Source: Streptomyces griseus subsp. griseus (GTDB taxonomy: Bacteria; Actinomycetota; Actinomycetes; Streptomycetales; Streptomycetaceae). From it: DNA of 64,000 nucleotides. The translations under genes and the position numbers were made by a program. Positions 9,063 to 16,293 of this stretch are shown in pieces; position 1 is the first letter of the stretch; the number at the start of each line of letters is the position of its first letter. Below the pieces are notes generated by a model that worked only from the letters and a program-made list of their open reading frames with translations, made no database searches and was not told the DNA's origin. The stretch is from positions 248,001 to 312,000 of the forward strand of contig NZ_JOJE01000005.1 of the NCBI RefSeq assembly GCF_000720255.1, read 5' to 3'.

Positions 9063-9847
9063 CAGGAATGCTCCTCCTCGATCAGCGCCACCGCGCGGGT
9101 CCAGCCGGCGCCCCCGCCGGCGATCTTCACCGGGAAGCACGCGACGCGGAAACCCGTGTCCGGCAACGCGTCCAGCTGGTCCAGGCGCTCTATCTGGCAG
9201 TACTCACGCTGACGGCCGGCGAAGTGGGCGGGCCAGAGCACCGAGCGGTCCCCGGTGGCGCGGTAGCGCGCGATGATGTCGCCGAACGGCGCGTCGAGGC
9301 TGAAGGCGTCGGTGCCGATCACCCGGACACCCAGATCCAGCAGGTAGTGCACGGCCGCACCGTCCAGCCCGGTGAACTCGGTGAAGTAGGACGGCGTCCC
9401 GGCCCGGTCCGACGCGCCGGTCTTCAGCAGCACGATCTCCAAAGGTCCCGGCACATGACCGATCCGGCTGAACTCCTTCGCCAGCTCCGGCACCCCCACC
9501 GCACCGGTCCCGGCCCCGGTCAGATCGACGACCACGCCGGGCTGGAAGAACCACTCGAGGGGGAGTTCGTCGATGTTCCGCGGCACTCCGTCGCCGTACT
9601 GGGCGCGCGATCCGTAGTGGGAGGGCGCGTCCACATGTGTGCCGGTGTGGCTGGTCAGGGTGAGCGTGTCGAGCGACAGGAACTCTCCGTCGGGCAGTTC
9701 GTCAGGATCGAACTCGATCCCGAAGTGCTCGCGCATCTCCGCACTCATGTGCCGAGCGCCCTCACGTGGTGTCAGCACCTCGTGCACGACGGGGTCCGGC
9801 TCCCAGCCGGACGCGTCGATCGGTGCCGACAGATCGATGATCTTCAT
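9062..9847 (-). CDS. Polyketide second/third-ring cyclase (DpsY/SnoaM-like, kynurenine formamidase fold)
   Basis: Member of the PF04199 cyclase family, 261 residues. The metal-binding signature HTGTHVDAPSH occupies residues 67-77 (H67, H71, D73, H77). In daunorubicin and nogalamycin pathways, relatives (DpsY, SnoaM) help close the second and third rings of the anthraquinone. Here the gene lies inside the cluster and is translationally coupled to the sugar N-methyltransferase. The family also contains formamidases and other hydrolases, so the assignment rests on context. Its promoter lies in the 190-bp divergent gap shared with the SnoaL-like gene at 10038. Confidence 0.8.
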   Translation of the reverse strand: MKIIDLSAPIDASGWEPDPVVHEVLTPREGARHMSAEMREHFGIEFDPDELPDGEFLSLDTLTLTSHTGTHVDAPSHYGSRAQYGDGVPRNIDELPLEWFFQPGVVVDLTGAGTGAVGVPELAKEFSRIGHVPGPLEIVLLKTGASDRAGTPSYFTEFTGLDGAAVHYLLDLGVRVIGTDAFSLDAPFGDIIARYRATGDRSVLWPAHFAGRQREYCQIERLDQLDALPDTGFRVACFPVKIAGGGAGWTRAVALIEEEHS

Positions 9848-9863
9848 CCGGGGCCCTCCCTGG

Positions 9864-9893
9864 TCGACCTACGGTTCGCCAGATCCTCGCCTC
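9864..9893 (+). promoter_or_regulatory. Possible SARP repeats between cyclase and ActVI-ORFA-like genes
   Basis: TCGACCT (9864), TCGCCAG (9876) and TCGCCTC (9887) are spaced 12 and 11 bp within the divergent gap 9848-10037. The position 8 bp after the last heptamer has no clear -10 box on the plus strand, so the site is only suggested by its periodicity and location. Confidence 0.3.
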
Positions 9894-10037
9894 CCTGTCC
9901 CGCAGAGCGCTGGAGCATGGCTAGCGGACGGTGGCGCGGGCGCGTACGGCGCCTGAGCGGAAATCGAGCGCGATGGGCCATCGTCACCGGCAGCGGACGG
10001 CATGCGCGCCGCCCGTCCGGAAGACAGGGGAGTTCAC

Positions 10038-10490
10038 ATGTCGGTGGAGGACATGACCCAGCGCGCCGAGCGGACGGATCTCGCTGCGCTCTACGCCGAG
10101 GTCCAGCAGTTCTACGCCCAGCACATGCACCACCTGGACCGCGGCGAGGCCGAGGAGTGGGCCGCGACGTTCACGGCGGACGGTGTCTTCGCACCGCCGT
10201 CCGCGCCCGAGCCGGTCCGCGGCCGGGCGGCCCTGGCGCAGGGCGTGCGTGAGGCGGTGAAGGAGCTGGCCGAGGCAGGCGAGACGCGCCGTCACATCCT
10301 CACCATGCTGGCTGTGCGGACGTGCTCCGACGGTTCGCTGGCCGTACGGTCCTACGCACAGATCGTCGCCACACCGCACGGGGGCACGCCCGCCCTGTTC
10401 CTGATGTGCGTGTGCGAGGACATCCTCGTGCGGCAGGGCGGCCGACTGCTCGTCAAGGAGCGCCGGGTCACCCGGGACGACCGGCCATGA
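10038..10490 (+). CDS. SnoaL-like protein resembling ActVI-ORFA
   Basis: A 150-residue protein with an NTF2/SnoaL_4-like fold by sequence. Characteristic segments are ALYAEVQQFYAQHMHHLDRG, EEWAATFTADGVF, RHILTML, and CEDILVRQGGRLLVKERRV ending in DDRP, which resemble actinorhodin ActVI-ORFA. That family assists hydroxylation or other tailoring of aromatic polyketides; a SnoaL2/AclR-like C-1 hydroxylase partner is another possibility. The ATG at 10038 is preceded by GGGGAG. It is followed 61 bases later by an SDR gene in the same direction, a pairing that recalls SnoaL2 with SnoaW in nogalamycin. It is clearly different from the SnoaL cyclase encoded at 23975. Confidence 0.72.
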   Translation: MSVEDMTQRAERTDLAALYAEVQQFYAQHMHHLDRGEAEEWAATFTADGVFAPPSAPEPVRGRAALAQGVREAVKELAEAGETRRHILTMLAVRTCSDGSLAVRSYAQIVATPHGGTPALFLMCVCEDILVRQGGRLLVKERRVTRDDRP

Positions 10491-10502
10491 GGTGCGCGAC
10501 GG

Positions 10503-10551
10503 CCGTGGCGGATTCGTCCGGCCTTCGAGTGCCGCTGCCTAGCCTGCGCCC
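10503..10551 (+). promoter_or_regulatory. Textbook SARP-dependent promoter for the SDR gene, probably leaderless
   Basis: Heptamers CCGTGGC (10503), TCGTCCG (10514) and TCGAGTG (10525) repeat at 11 bp, and a -10 box TAGCCT (10540-10545) starts exactly 8 bp after the last heptamer. This is the geometry established for SARP-activated promoters. A start site about 7 bp after the -10 falls at the ATG at 10552, which has no Shine-Dalgarno sequence, suggesting a leaderless mRNA. Confidence 0.65.
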
Positions 10552-11313
10552 ATGACTATTGACGCATCAGCGCCCCGCGGCGTGATCATCACCGGCGGGG
10601 GCACCGGCATCGGCCGGTCTGCCGCCCGCGCCTTCGCAGACGACGGCGCCAGAGTCCTCATCGTCGGCCGTACCGCCTCTACGCTCGTCGAGGCGGCCAA
10701 GGACTATCCGGCCATCGTCCCGCTGGAGGCCGACGTCACCGATCCTCGCGCGGCCGACCTCATCGTCGAGACCGCGCTGTCGGAGATCGGCCGGATCGAC
10801 GTGCTGGTGAACAACGCCGCCGTGTCCGGGTTCGGAACGCTGGCGGAGACCGAACGCGCGCAGGCAGAGGCCCAGTTCGCCACCAATCTGCTGGCACCGC
10901 TGATGCTCACTCGACGCGCGCTCGACGCGCTCGAGGAGACCCGGGGCGTGGTGATCAACATCAGCACGGCCGGCTCACTGGGCCTGCGTCCCTGGCCGGG
11001 CAACGGCGTGTACGGCGCCAGCAAGGTCGCCCTGGACTTCCTCACCCGGACGTGGGCGGCGGAGCTGGGGCCGCGCGGCATCCGGGTGGTCGGCGTCGCC
11101 CCCGGCGTGACCGACACCGGCATCGGAGTGCGCTCGGGCATGACGCGGGAGGCCTACGACGGCTTCCTCGCGCAGATGGGTGAGCGCACGCCGGTCGGGC
11201 GGGTGGGCGATCCGGAGGAGATCGCCTGGTGGATCACCCGCCTCGCGGCCCCCGCCTCGGGCTATGTCACCGGAACGGTGATACCCGTGGACGGGGGCCT
11301 CTCCCTCACCTGA
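10552..11313 (+). CDS. Short-chain dehydrogenase/reductase, anthracycline tailoring
   Basis: Classical SDR, 253 residues, with GGGTGIG (nucleotide binding), NNAAVS, the catalytic serine in INISTAG, YGASK and a C-terminal VIPVDGGLSLT. In anthracycline clusters an SDR reduces the C-7 ketone (DnrE/AknU/SnoaF role), and another (SnoaW) supplies reduced quinone to a SnoaL2-type hydroxylase. The neighbouring SnoaL-like gene at 10038 favours the second role, but the apparent need for a C-7 reductase favours the first; sequence reading cannot decide. It appears to have its own SARP-type promoter and a leaderless start. It ends 15 bases from the convergent methyltransferase gene. Confidence 0.78.
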   Translation: MTIDASAPRGVIITGGGTGIGRSAARAFADDGARVLIVGRTASTLVEAAKDYPAIVPLEADVTDPRAADLIVETALSEIGRIDVLVNNAAVSGFGTLAETERAQAEAQFATNLLAPLMLTRRALDALEETRGVVINISTAGSLGLRPWPGNGVYGASKVALDFLTRTWAAELGPRGIRVVGVAPGVTDTGIGVRSGMTREAYDGFLAQMGERTPVGRVGDPEEIAWWITRLAAPASGYVTGTVIPVDGGLSLT

Positions 11314-11328
11314 ACAGCCTGCCGACGG

Positions 11329-12180
11329 TCATCGCACGGCGGTGACGAAGCGGACCGGCGTGGGGATCCGGAGCGGTCCCCCGTCGGTCCGCATGGCGTC
11401 CAGCGCCGGGATGAGCCGCTCGCGCAGCGCCGCGGCCTCGTCCGCCGGGAGGTGCTGCCACAGCAGCCGCATCCCTTGGGTGTGCGACCACTCCACCCAG
11501 GTCTCCCCCGACGGAGCGACCATGTCGATCGGCACATCGGTGACCTCGACATCGGTGAAGCCCGCGCCCCGCACGGTCGCCGCGAGCTCGGCCGGGTCCT
11601 CGAGCCAGCTGTTGAAACGCTCCTGCAGCCGTTCGGGACGCCACTCCTGCGGGAGCTTGCTGAGCAGCGACATCGGAATGAGATCAGTGAACACCGGCGG
11701 CAGGAACGGAAAGGTGCCGGCGACGAACACCGGGCTGGTGAACGCCATCCGCCCGCCGGGGACGAGCAGCCGGGCGTACCGGGCGAGCGCGGCGGGGGCA
11801 TCGGGCAGAAAGATGATGCTGTAGCTGCCCATCACCACGTCGAAGGTCCGGTCCGCGAACTCCGGGCGCTCGGCGTCCATGACGTGCAACTCGACCTGGT
11901 CGAGTCCCAGCAGCCGCGCCTCCTTGCCCGCCTCCTCGATCATTCCCGGCGCGATGTCGATACCCACGGCGCGCCCCGACGCGCCGACCCGGGCCGCGGC
12001 GGGGAAGAGGCACGCGCCCCTGCCGCATCCGACGTCCAGCACCCGTTCACCGGCCGTCGGTGCCGCCCGCTCCACGAGCTGCCTGCCCATGGGCGTGAAG
12101 AAGCCGACCAGTCGGTCGTAGGCGGCCGCCGCCTCGTCGAAGGCCTCGGCCACCTGCAGTTTGTATGCCCCGCTGTCCAC
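11329..12180 (-). CDS. Class I methyltransferase, candidate aklanonic acid-type O-methyltransferase (DnrC/AknG/SnoaC role)
   Basis: SAM-dependent methyltransferase, 283 residues from the GTG at 12180, which follows an AGGAGG site 4 bases away; a longer ATG start at 12210 lacks such a site. The protein opens [20 protein letters not shown] and has motif [17 protein letters not shown] and [20 protein letters not shown]. An anthracycline cluster needs one methyltransferase to esterify the aklanonic or nogalonic acid carboxylate before SnoaL-type ring closure, and this is the only unassigned one here, so that is the best inference. Methylation of an aglycone hydroxyl or a sugar hydroxyl is the alternative. 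It is divergent from the glycosyltransferase activator gene. Confidence 0.72.
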   Translation of the reverse strand: MDSGAYKLQVAEAFDEAAAAYDRLVGFFTPMGRQLVERAAPTAGERVLDVGCGRGACLFPAAARVGASGRAVGIDIAPGMIEEAGKEARLLGLDQVELHVMDAERPEFADRTFDVVMGSYSIIFLPDAPAALARYARLLVPGGRMAFTSPVFVAGTFPFLPPVFTDLIPMSLLSKLPQEWRPERLQERFNSWLEDPAELAATVRGAGFTDVEVTDVPIDMVAPSGETWVEWSHTQGMRLLWQHLPADEAAALRERLIPALDAMRTDGGPLRIPTPVRFVTAVR

Positions 12181-12308
12181 TGATCCTCCTGGGGAGAGAC
12201 GTTCGCCCATTCACCCGCACGCTCGCCGACTTTCGATGGACCGTGACTCGAACGGCCCTTACAGACGAATTCGAGAGGCTGTTGAACGACGGGCATTTCA
12301 CTGGGCGT

Positions 12309-13583
12309 GTGACGACACATGTGACTGACAGTGAATTGGGGCGAGGCCTGCTCACGCTGCGGGGCTTCCAGTGGATCCTGGGCACGGGCGGCGATCCGTA
12401 CGCGCTCTTGCTGCGCGCGGAGAGCGCCGATCCCCGGGAACTCGGCCGGCAGGCGCGTGAGCGCGGAGCGCTGCACCGCAGCGCCGCCGACGCCTGGGTC
12501 ACCGGTACCTACGCCGCGGCCGAGGCCGCGCTGCGTGACCCCCGACTGGATACGAGTCCGCCGAAGGCCGTGGGGAACGAGGACGATGCGCAGGAATGGG
12601 CGGCTCCAACGCTGTCCGACCTGCTGCCGCTCGGCCGGGCCGGTCTCGGGCTGCCGCGCGCCGAGTACGCCCGGCTGCGTGAGCTGGCGGAACCGGCCCT
12701 GGGCGCGGAGGCCGTCCGCGCCCGGGAAGCGGACCTGCGGCGCGACCACGAGGCCGCGCTGCGAGGCATCAGCGGTGACTTCGACCTGGTGGGTGACGTC
12801 GTCCGCCCCGCTGTGGTCACCTCGACCGCCGGTCTTTTCGGCCTCAGGGGCGAGGCGGTCGCGCGCTTCGCCGAACTGTGCGCCGGGACCGCGCCCGCGC
12901 TGGACGCACGTGTCTGCCCTCCGCAACTGGCCACCGGCAGGCTCCTGCTGGAGTCGGTCGAGGGCATGTCCGAGCTGTTCGAAAAGCTCATCGCCGAACG
13001 GTCTCCGGCTCCTGGCGAGGATCTCATCGGGCGGCTGGTGTGGGAGCCCGGCTCGACGCCGCAGGACGTGGCCGTACTGTGCCTGCTCGTCGCGATCGCC
13101 GGCACGGAGGTGGCGGTCAGCCTGGCCGTCAACGCGTTCGCAGCGCTGCTGGACCGTCCGCAGGAGTGGGCGCGCCTCGTTGAGGAGCCAGGGCTCGCCG
13201 CGGGCGCCGTGGCGGAGACCCTCCGCGCCGCACCGCCCGTCCGCTGTGAGAACCTCTGGGCCACCGAGGAGGTCCGGCTGGGCGACGAGACCATCGCGTC
13301 CGGTGACCAGGTGGTCGTCTTCTTCGACTCCGCCGGCGGCGACCCTGCCGCGTACGACGAGCCGGAGCGCTTCGTCCCGGCCCGCGCCACCGACCGTGAG
13401 CCTCTGGCGTGCTCCGGCGACCTGGCGACCGGACTGATCGCCCCGTTGGCCCGGCTGCAGGCCACCACGGCCCTGACGGCGGTCGCCGCCGCCCTGCCCG
13501 CCCTGCGGTCCACCGGCCCCCTCCTGCGGCACCCGCGATCTCCCGTGCTCAGGCGCGCCTTCCGCATGCCGGTCGCGGCCTGA
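12309..13583 (+). CDS. P450-like glycosyltransferase activator (AknT/DnrQ/EryCII type)
   Basis: A 424-residue cytochrome P450 homologue that has lost haem binding and serves as the partner of a deoxysugar glycosyltransferase. The N-terminus LLTLRGFQWILGTGGDPYA matches the EryCII/DnrQ opening, and an ETLR helix-K remnant precedes AAPP. The usual cysteine loop is replaced by LACSGDLATGLIAPLARLQ, with no FGxGxHxCxG. The GTG at 12309 was chosen because it gives the family N-terminus; weaker in-frame starts exist 48 codons upstream, and that extra stretch looks like leader DNA. The gene directly precedes the glycosyltransferase at 13619, like aknT with aknS. Confidence 0.88.
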   Translation: MTTHVTDSELGRGLLTLRGFQWILGTGGDPYALLLRAESADPRELGRQARERGALHRSAADAWVTGTYAAAEAALRDPRLDTSPPKAVGNEDDAQEWAAPTLSDLLPLGRAGLGLPRAEYARLRELAEPALGAEAVRAREADLRRDHEAALRGISGDFDLVGDVVRPAVVTSTAGLFGLRGEAVARFAELCAGTAPALDARVCPPQLATGRLLLESVEGMSELFEKLIAERSPAPGEDLIGRLVWEPGSTPQDVAVLCLLVAIAGTEVAVSLAVNAFAALLDRPQEWARLVEEPGLAAGAVAETLRAAPPVRCENLWATEEVRLGDETIASGDQVVVFFDSAGGDPAAYDEPERFVPARATDREPLACSGDLATGLIAPLARLQATTALTAVAAALPALRSTGPLLRHPRSPVLRRAFRMPVAA

Positions 13584-13618
13584 ATCCTTCGCACTCACCG
13601 GGACGGACGGACACACCT

Positions 13619-14884
13619 ATGCGGGTACTGCTGACATCATTCGCCATGGACGCCCACTTCGGCGGCCTCGTGCCCCTGGCCTGGGCCCTGCGCAACGCGG
13701 GCCACGACGTGCGGGTGGCGAGCCATCCGGCCATGACGGACGGAATCACCGGAGCCGGTCTGACCGCCGTCGCCGTGGGCCGGGACCACACGCACGACGC
13801 GATGCTGCGGCGGGCGGGCGCCGGGATCTTCGCCTTCCACCAGGACCCGGACTACTTGGAGAACCGCCACGAACGGCTCGATCTCGAATTCCTCAAGGGC
13901 CACGACACCATCATGACCGGGCTGTTCTACTCCCAGATGAACGATGACGCGCTCATCGACGATCTCGTGGACTTCGCCCGGTTCTGGCAGCCCGACCTCG
14001 TCATCTGGGAGCCCTTCACCTTCGCGGGCGCGGTCGCGGCCCGTGTCACCGGCGCCGCGCACGCCCGCATCCTCTCTTTCCCGGATCTGTTCCAAAGGGC
14101 CCGACAGGTATTCTTCGACCGGTTGTCGAGCGGCCCGGCGGAGCACCATGAGGACTCCATCCGGGAGTGGTTGACCTGGACGCTCGCCCGCTTCGGCCAC
14201 TCCTACGACGAGACCATGACGACCGGCGACTGGTCCATCGACCAGATGCCGCCGAGCATCCGTCTGACGCCCACGGGGCTGACCGTCCCGATGCGGTACG
14301 TCCCCTACAACGGACTGATCCCCACCGTCGTCCCCGACTGGCTCCGCGACGATCCCGGCCGGCCCCGCGTCTGCGTCACCTTGGGGCTGACCGTACGCAA
14401 GACAGACTTCCCCAACGCCGTTTCGGTGGATGAGGTCTGCGACGCCATCGCCGACCTGGACGTCGAGGTCGTCGCCACGCTGGACGCGACGGAGCAGGAG
14501 AACGTGGGCACCGTCCCCGACAACGTCCGCATCGTGGAGCACGTCCCCCTCGACGCACTGCTGCCGACATGTACCGCGATCGTGCACCACGGCGGTGCCG
14601 GCACCTGGGCGACCGCCGCCGCCCACGGGGTGCCCCAGGTGGCGCTCGGCTGGATCTGGGACGCCGTCTACCGGGCCCGGCGACTCGAGGAGCTGGGGGC
14701 CGGACTGCACCTGGGGTCGGCCGAACTGACCGCCGAAGGGCTGCGCGGCAAACTGGTGCGCCTGCTCAAGGACGACGCCTTCACCGTGAACGCCGGCCAC
14801 CTGCGGGAGGAGATCCTCGCCGCCCCGGCGCCCAACGACATCGTGCCCACCCTGGAGGCACTGACGGTCGAACACCGTTGCTGA
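13619..14884 (+). CDS. GT1-family glycosyltransferase partnered with the P450-like activator (AknS/DnrS type)
   Basis: A 421-residue transferase beginning MRVLLTSFAMDAHFGGLVPL with the donor signature HHGGAGTWATAAAHGVPQ. It is clearly related to the transferase at 1806 (shared VRYVPYNG-like and PDWLR segments, and a shared ending NDIVPxLExLTxEHR). The ATG at 13619 lies 35 bases after the activator stop, so the two are probably co-expressed and act together, most likely attaching the first amino sugar at C-7 of the aglycone as AknS/AknT do. The longer reading frame starting at 13409 overlaps the activator gene and is rejected. Confidence 0.92.
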   Translation: MRVLLTSFAMDAHFGGLVPLAWALRNAGHDVRVASHPAMTDGITGAGLTAVAVGRDHTHDAMLRRAGAGIFAFHQDPDYLENRHERLDLEFLKGHDTIMTGLFYSQMNDDALIDDLVDFARFWQPDLVIWEPFTFAGAVAARVTGAAHARILSFPDLFQRARQVFFDRLSSGPAEHHEDSIREWLTWTLARFGHSYDETMTTGDWSIDQMPPSIRLTPTGLTVPMRYVPYNGLIPTVVPDWLRDDPGRPRVCVTLGLTVRKTDFPNAVSVDEVCDAIADLDVEVVATLDATEQENVGTVPDNVRIVEHVPLDALLPTCTAIVHHGGAGTWATAAAHGVPQVALGWIWDAVYRARRLEELGAGLHLGSAELTAEGLRGKLVRLLKDDAFTVNAGHLREEILAAPAPNDIVPTLEALTVEHRC

Positions 14885-14941
14885 TCAAGGGAGTTGATGG
14901 TCAGTCAAGGTCCGTTGTGCTCCCGTGTTAGGCTCCGGAAT

Positions 14942-15850
14942 GTGACAATCATGGTGACTTCCGTCCCTCCTGTCGCCTTCCTCGGAGCCGTTCCCACCGG
15001 GCCCGCCGGCCGCTGTCTGGCCGCCCGGCTGCTGGCGGCCGGCGAACCGGTACGGGTGCTCGCCGCCGATCCGGACGGCTGGCCGGACGGCGTCGAGCTC
15101 ATCGAAGGGGATGTCACCCGCCCAGGGGAATTCCCCTCCGCCTTCTCCGGTATCGACGGGTTGTTCCTGGCCGGTGCGGCCCCGGGGACGGCGGCGGAAG
15201 CCATCGGATTGGCCGAGCACGGTGGGGCCCGCCGGATCGTGGTGCTGTCATCGCACGGGCCGGAGTTCGAGATCCACCAGCCACCACGGACGTGGCACTG
15301 GCTGGCCATCGAGCGCGCCGCCGAGGCATCGAGCGCCATCTGGACACATCTGCGCCCGTCGCCCCTCATGGCCAGCACTGTGGTGGGTGGCTATCCGCCA
15401 TCCGGGTCGTCGTGGGCCGAACTCATCCGCGCCGGAGAGGTCATCCGCGAGCCGTACGGACACGCCCGTTACCCGTTCCTGCACGAGGACGACCTGGCGG
15501 CCGTAGCCGTCACGGCACTGCTCACCGATGAGCACGCCCGGTCCGTCGTGGAGGTCACCGGGACGCCGGTCAGCGCCATCGAGCGACTGAGTCTGATCGG
15601 TGCGGCGCTGGGCAGGGAGATCCCCTTCGAGGAGCTGACGCCTGGTCAGGCCCGTCGGTACTGGCGCACTCGAGGCTGGTCCGACTCCGCCATCGATGTG
15701 TCCCTGTGGGCGATGAAGATCTTCCATGACAACCCTGGAGGGCCGGACCCGGCGACTGAGCGGCTGCTCGGCCGCCGGGCCCGCACCTACCAGGAATGGC
15801 TCACCGAACACGCGGGAGACTTCGCCGGGTTCACGCCGCCGGCTCGATGA
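14942..15850 (+). CDS. NmrA-like NAD(P)-binding oxidoreductase
   Basis: About 302 residues of atypical SDR related to NmrA and NAD(P)H quinone reductases: N-terminal PPVAFLGAVPTGPAGRCLAA replaces the usual GxxGxxG with a looser glycine pattern, followed by VELIEGDV and IVVLSSHG, then THLRPSPLMAS and YPFLHEDDLAAV, both typical of the family. The role in the cluster is unknown; reduction of a quinone or a sugar ketone is possible. The start is uncertain: a -10-like TAGGCT (14929-14934) places a transcription start at the GTG at 14942, suggesting a leaderless mRNA, while an ATG at 14951 is the next choice. It is convergent with the F420-type gene at 15831, overlapping it by 20 bases. Confidence 0.78.
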   Translation: MTIMVTSVPPVAFLGAVPTGPAGRCLAARLLAAGEPVRVLAADPDGWPDGVELIEGDVTRPGEFPSAFSGIDGLFLAGAAPGTAAEAIGLAEHGGARRIVVLSSHGPEFEIHQPPRTWHWLAIERAAEASSAIWTHLRPSPLMASTVVGGYPPSGSSWAELIRAGEVIREPYGHARYPFLHEDDLAAVAVTALLTDEHARSVVEVTGTPVSAIERLSLIGAALGREIPFEELTPGQARRYWRTRGWSDSAIDVSLWAMKIFHDNPGGPDPATERLLGRRARTYQEWLTEHAGDFAGFTPPAR

Positions 15851-16268
15851 CCACCACGGGCAGTACCCGGTCGGTCTTCTTCTGCATCCCCTTGTACGAC
15901 GGGAACATGGTGACCAGGAGCTGCCACAGGCGCTCCCGCTCCTCCGCCGCAGCCGGACAGGCACGGGCGGCGAAGGACTCGGTACCCACTTGGACTAACA
16001 CGGACGGCTCCGCCAGCACGTTGAGATACCACGCCGGGTGTCCGTCCTTGCCGCCGTTGGAACCGACCACGACGTAGCGCTCGCCGTCCCGGGCATAGAT
16101 CAGGGCCGTTCTGCGCAGGACACCGGACTTCCGCCCGCGGACGGTGAGGAGCAGCGTCTGCTGCCCCTGGAAGCGGTGGCCCTCGGTACCGCCACTGTCC
16201 ACGTATTGCTTGATGTGCTTGTTCACCCAGCCCACCGGGCTGTCCACGATCTCTTCCTGGGCATCCAT
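15831..16268 (-). CDS. Deazaflavin (F420)-dependent nitroreductase-family protein (DUF385/Ddn-like)
   Basis: A 145-residue split beta-barrel protein of the Ddn/DUF385 family. Visible family features are LLLTVRGRKSGVLRRTALIY, VVGSNGGKDGHPAWYLNV and FPSYKGMQKKTDR. Such proteins bind the deazaflavin F420 and reduce quinones or activated double bonds. In this cluster the substrate could be the anthraquinone chromophore, either during biosynthesis or as protection against redox cycling; this is inference. It lies between the NmrA-like gene and a leftward glycosyltransferase, with a 25-base gap to the latter, and probably joins the same leftward transcription unit or its end. Confidence 0.85.
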   Translation of the reverse strand: MDAQEEIVDSPVGWVNKHIKQYVDSGGTEGHRFQGQQTLLLTVRGRKSGVLRRTALIYARDGERYVVVGSNGGKDGHPAWYLNVLAEPSVLVQVGTESFAARACPAAAEERERLWQLLVTMFPSYKGMQKKTDRVLPVVVIEPAA

Positions 16269-16293
16269 GGTTCTCCTCGGCTCGATGAGTCGG

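Noticed and set aside
12203..12277. TCG-rich stretch before the glycosyltransferase activator as a SARP array
   Set aside because: Heptamer starts fall at irregular distances (8, 12, 10, 15, 23 bp) and no -10 box stands at the right distance.
12309..13583. Possible functional cytochrome P450
   Set aside because: The haem-binding cysteine loop is absent and the N-terminus matches EryCII/DnrQ-type activators, so an oxygenase role is not supported.
13409..13618. N-terminal extension of glycosyltransferase 2
   Set aside because: It overlaps the end of the activator gene in another frame; the family N-terminus begins at the ATG at 13619.
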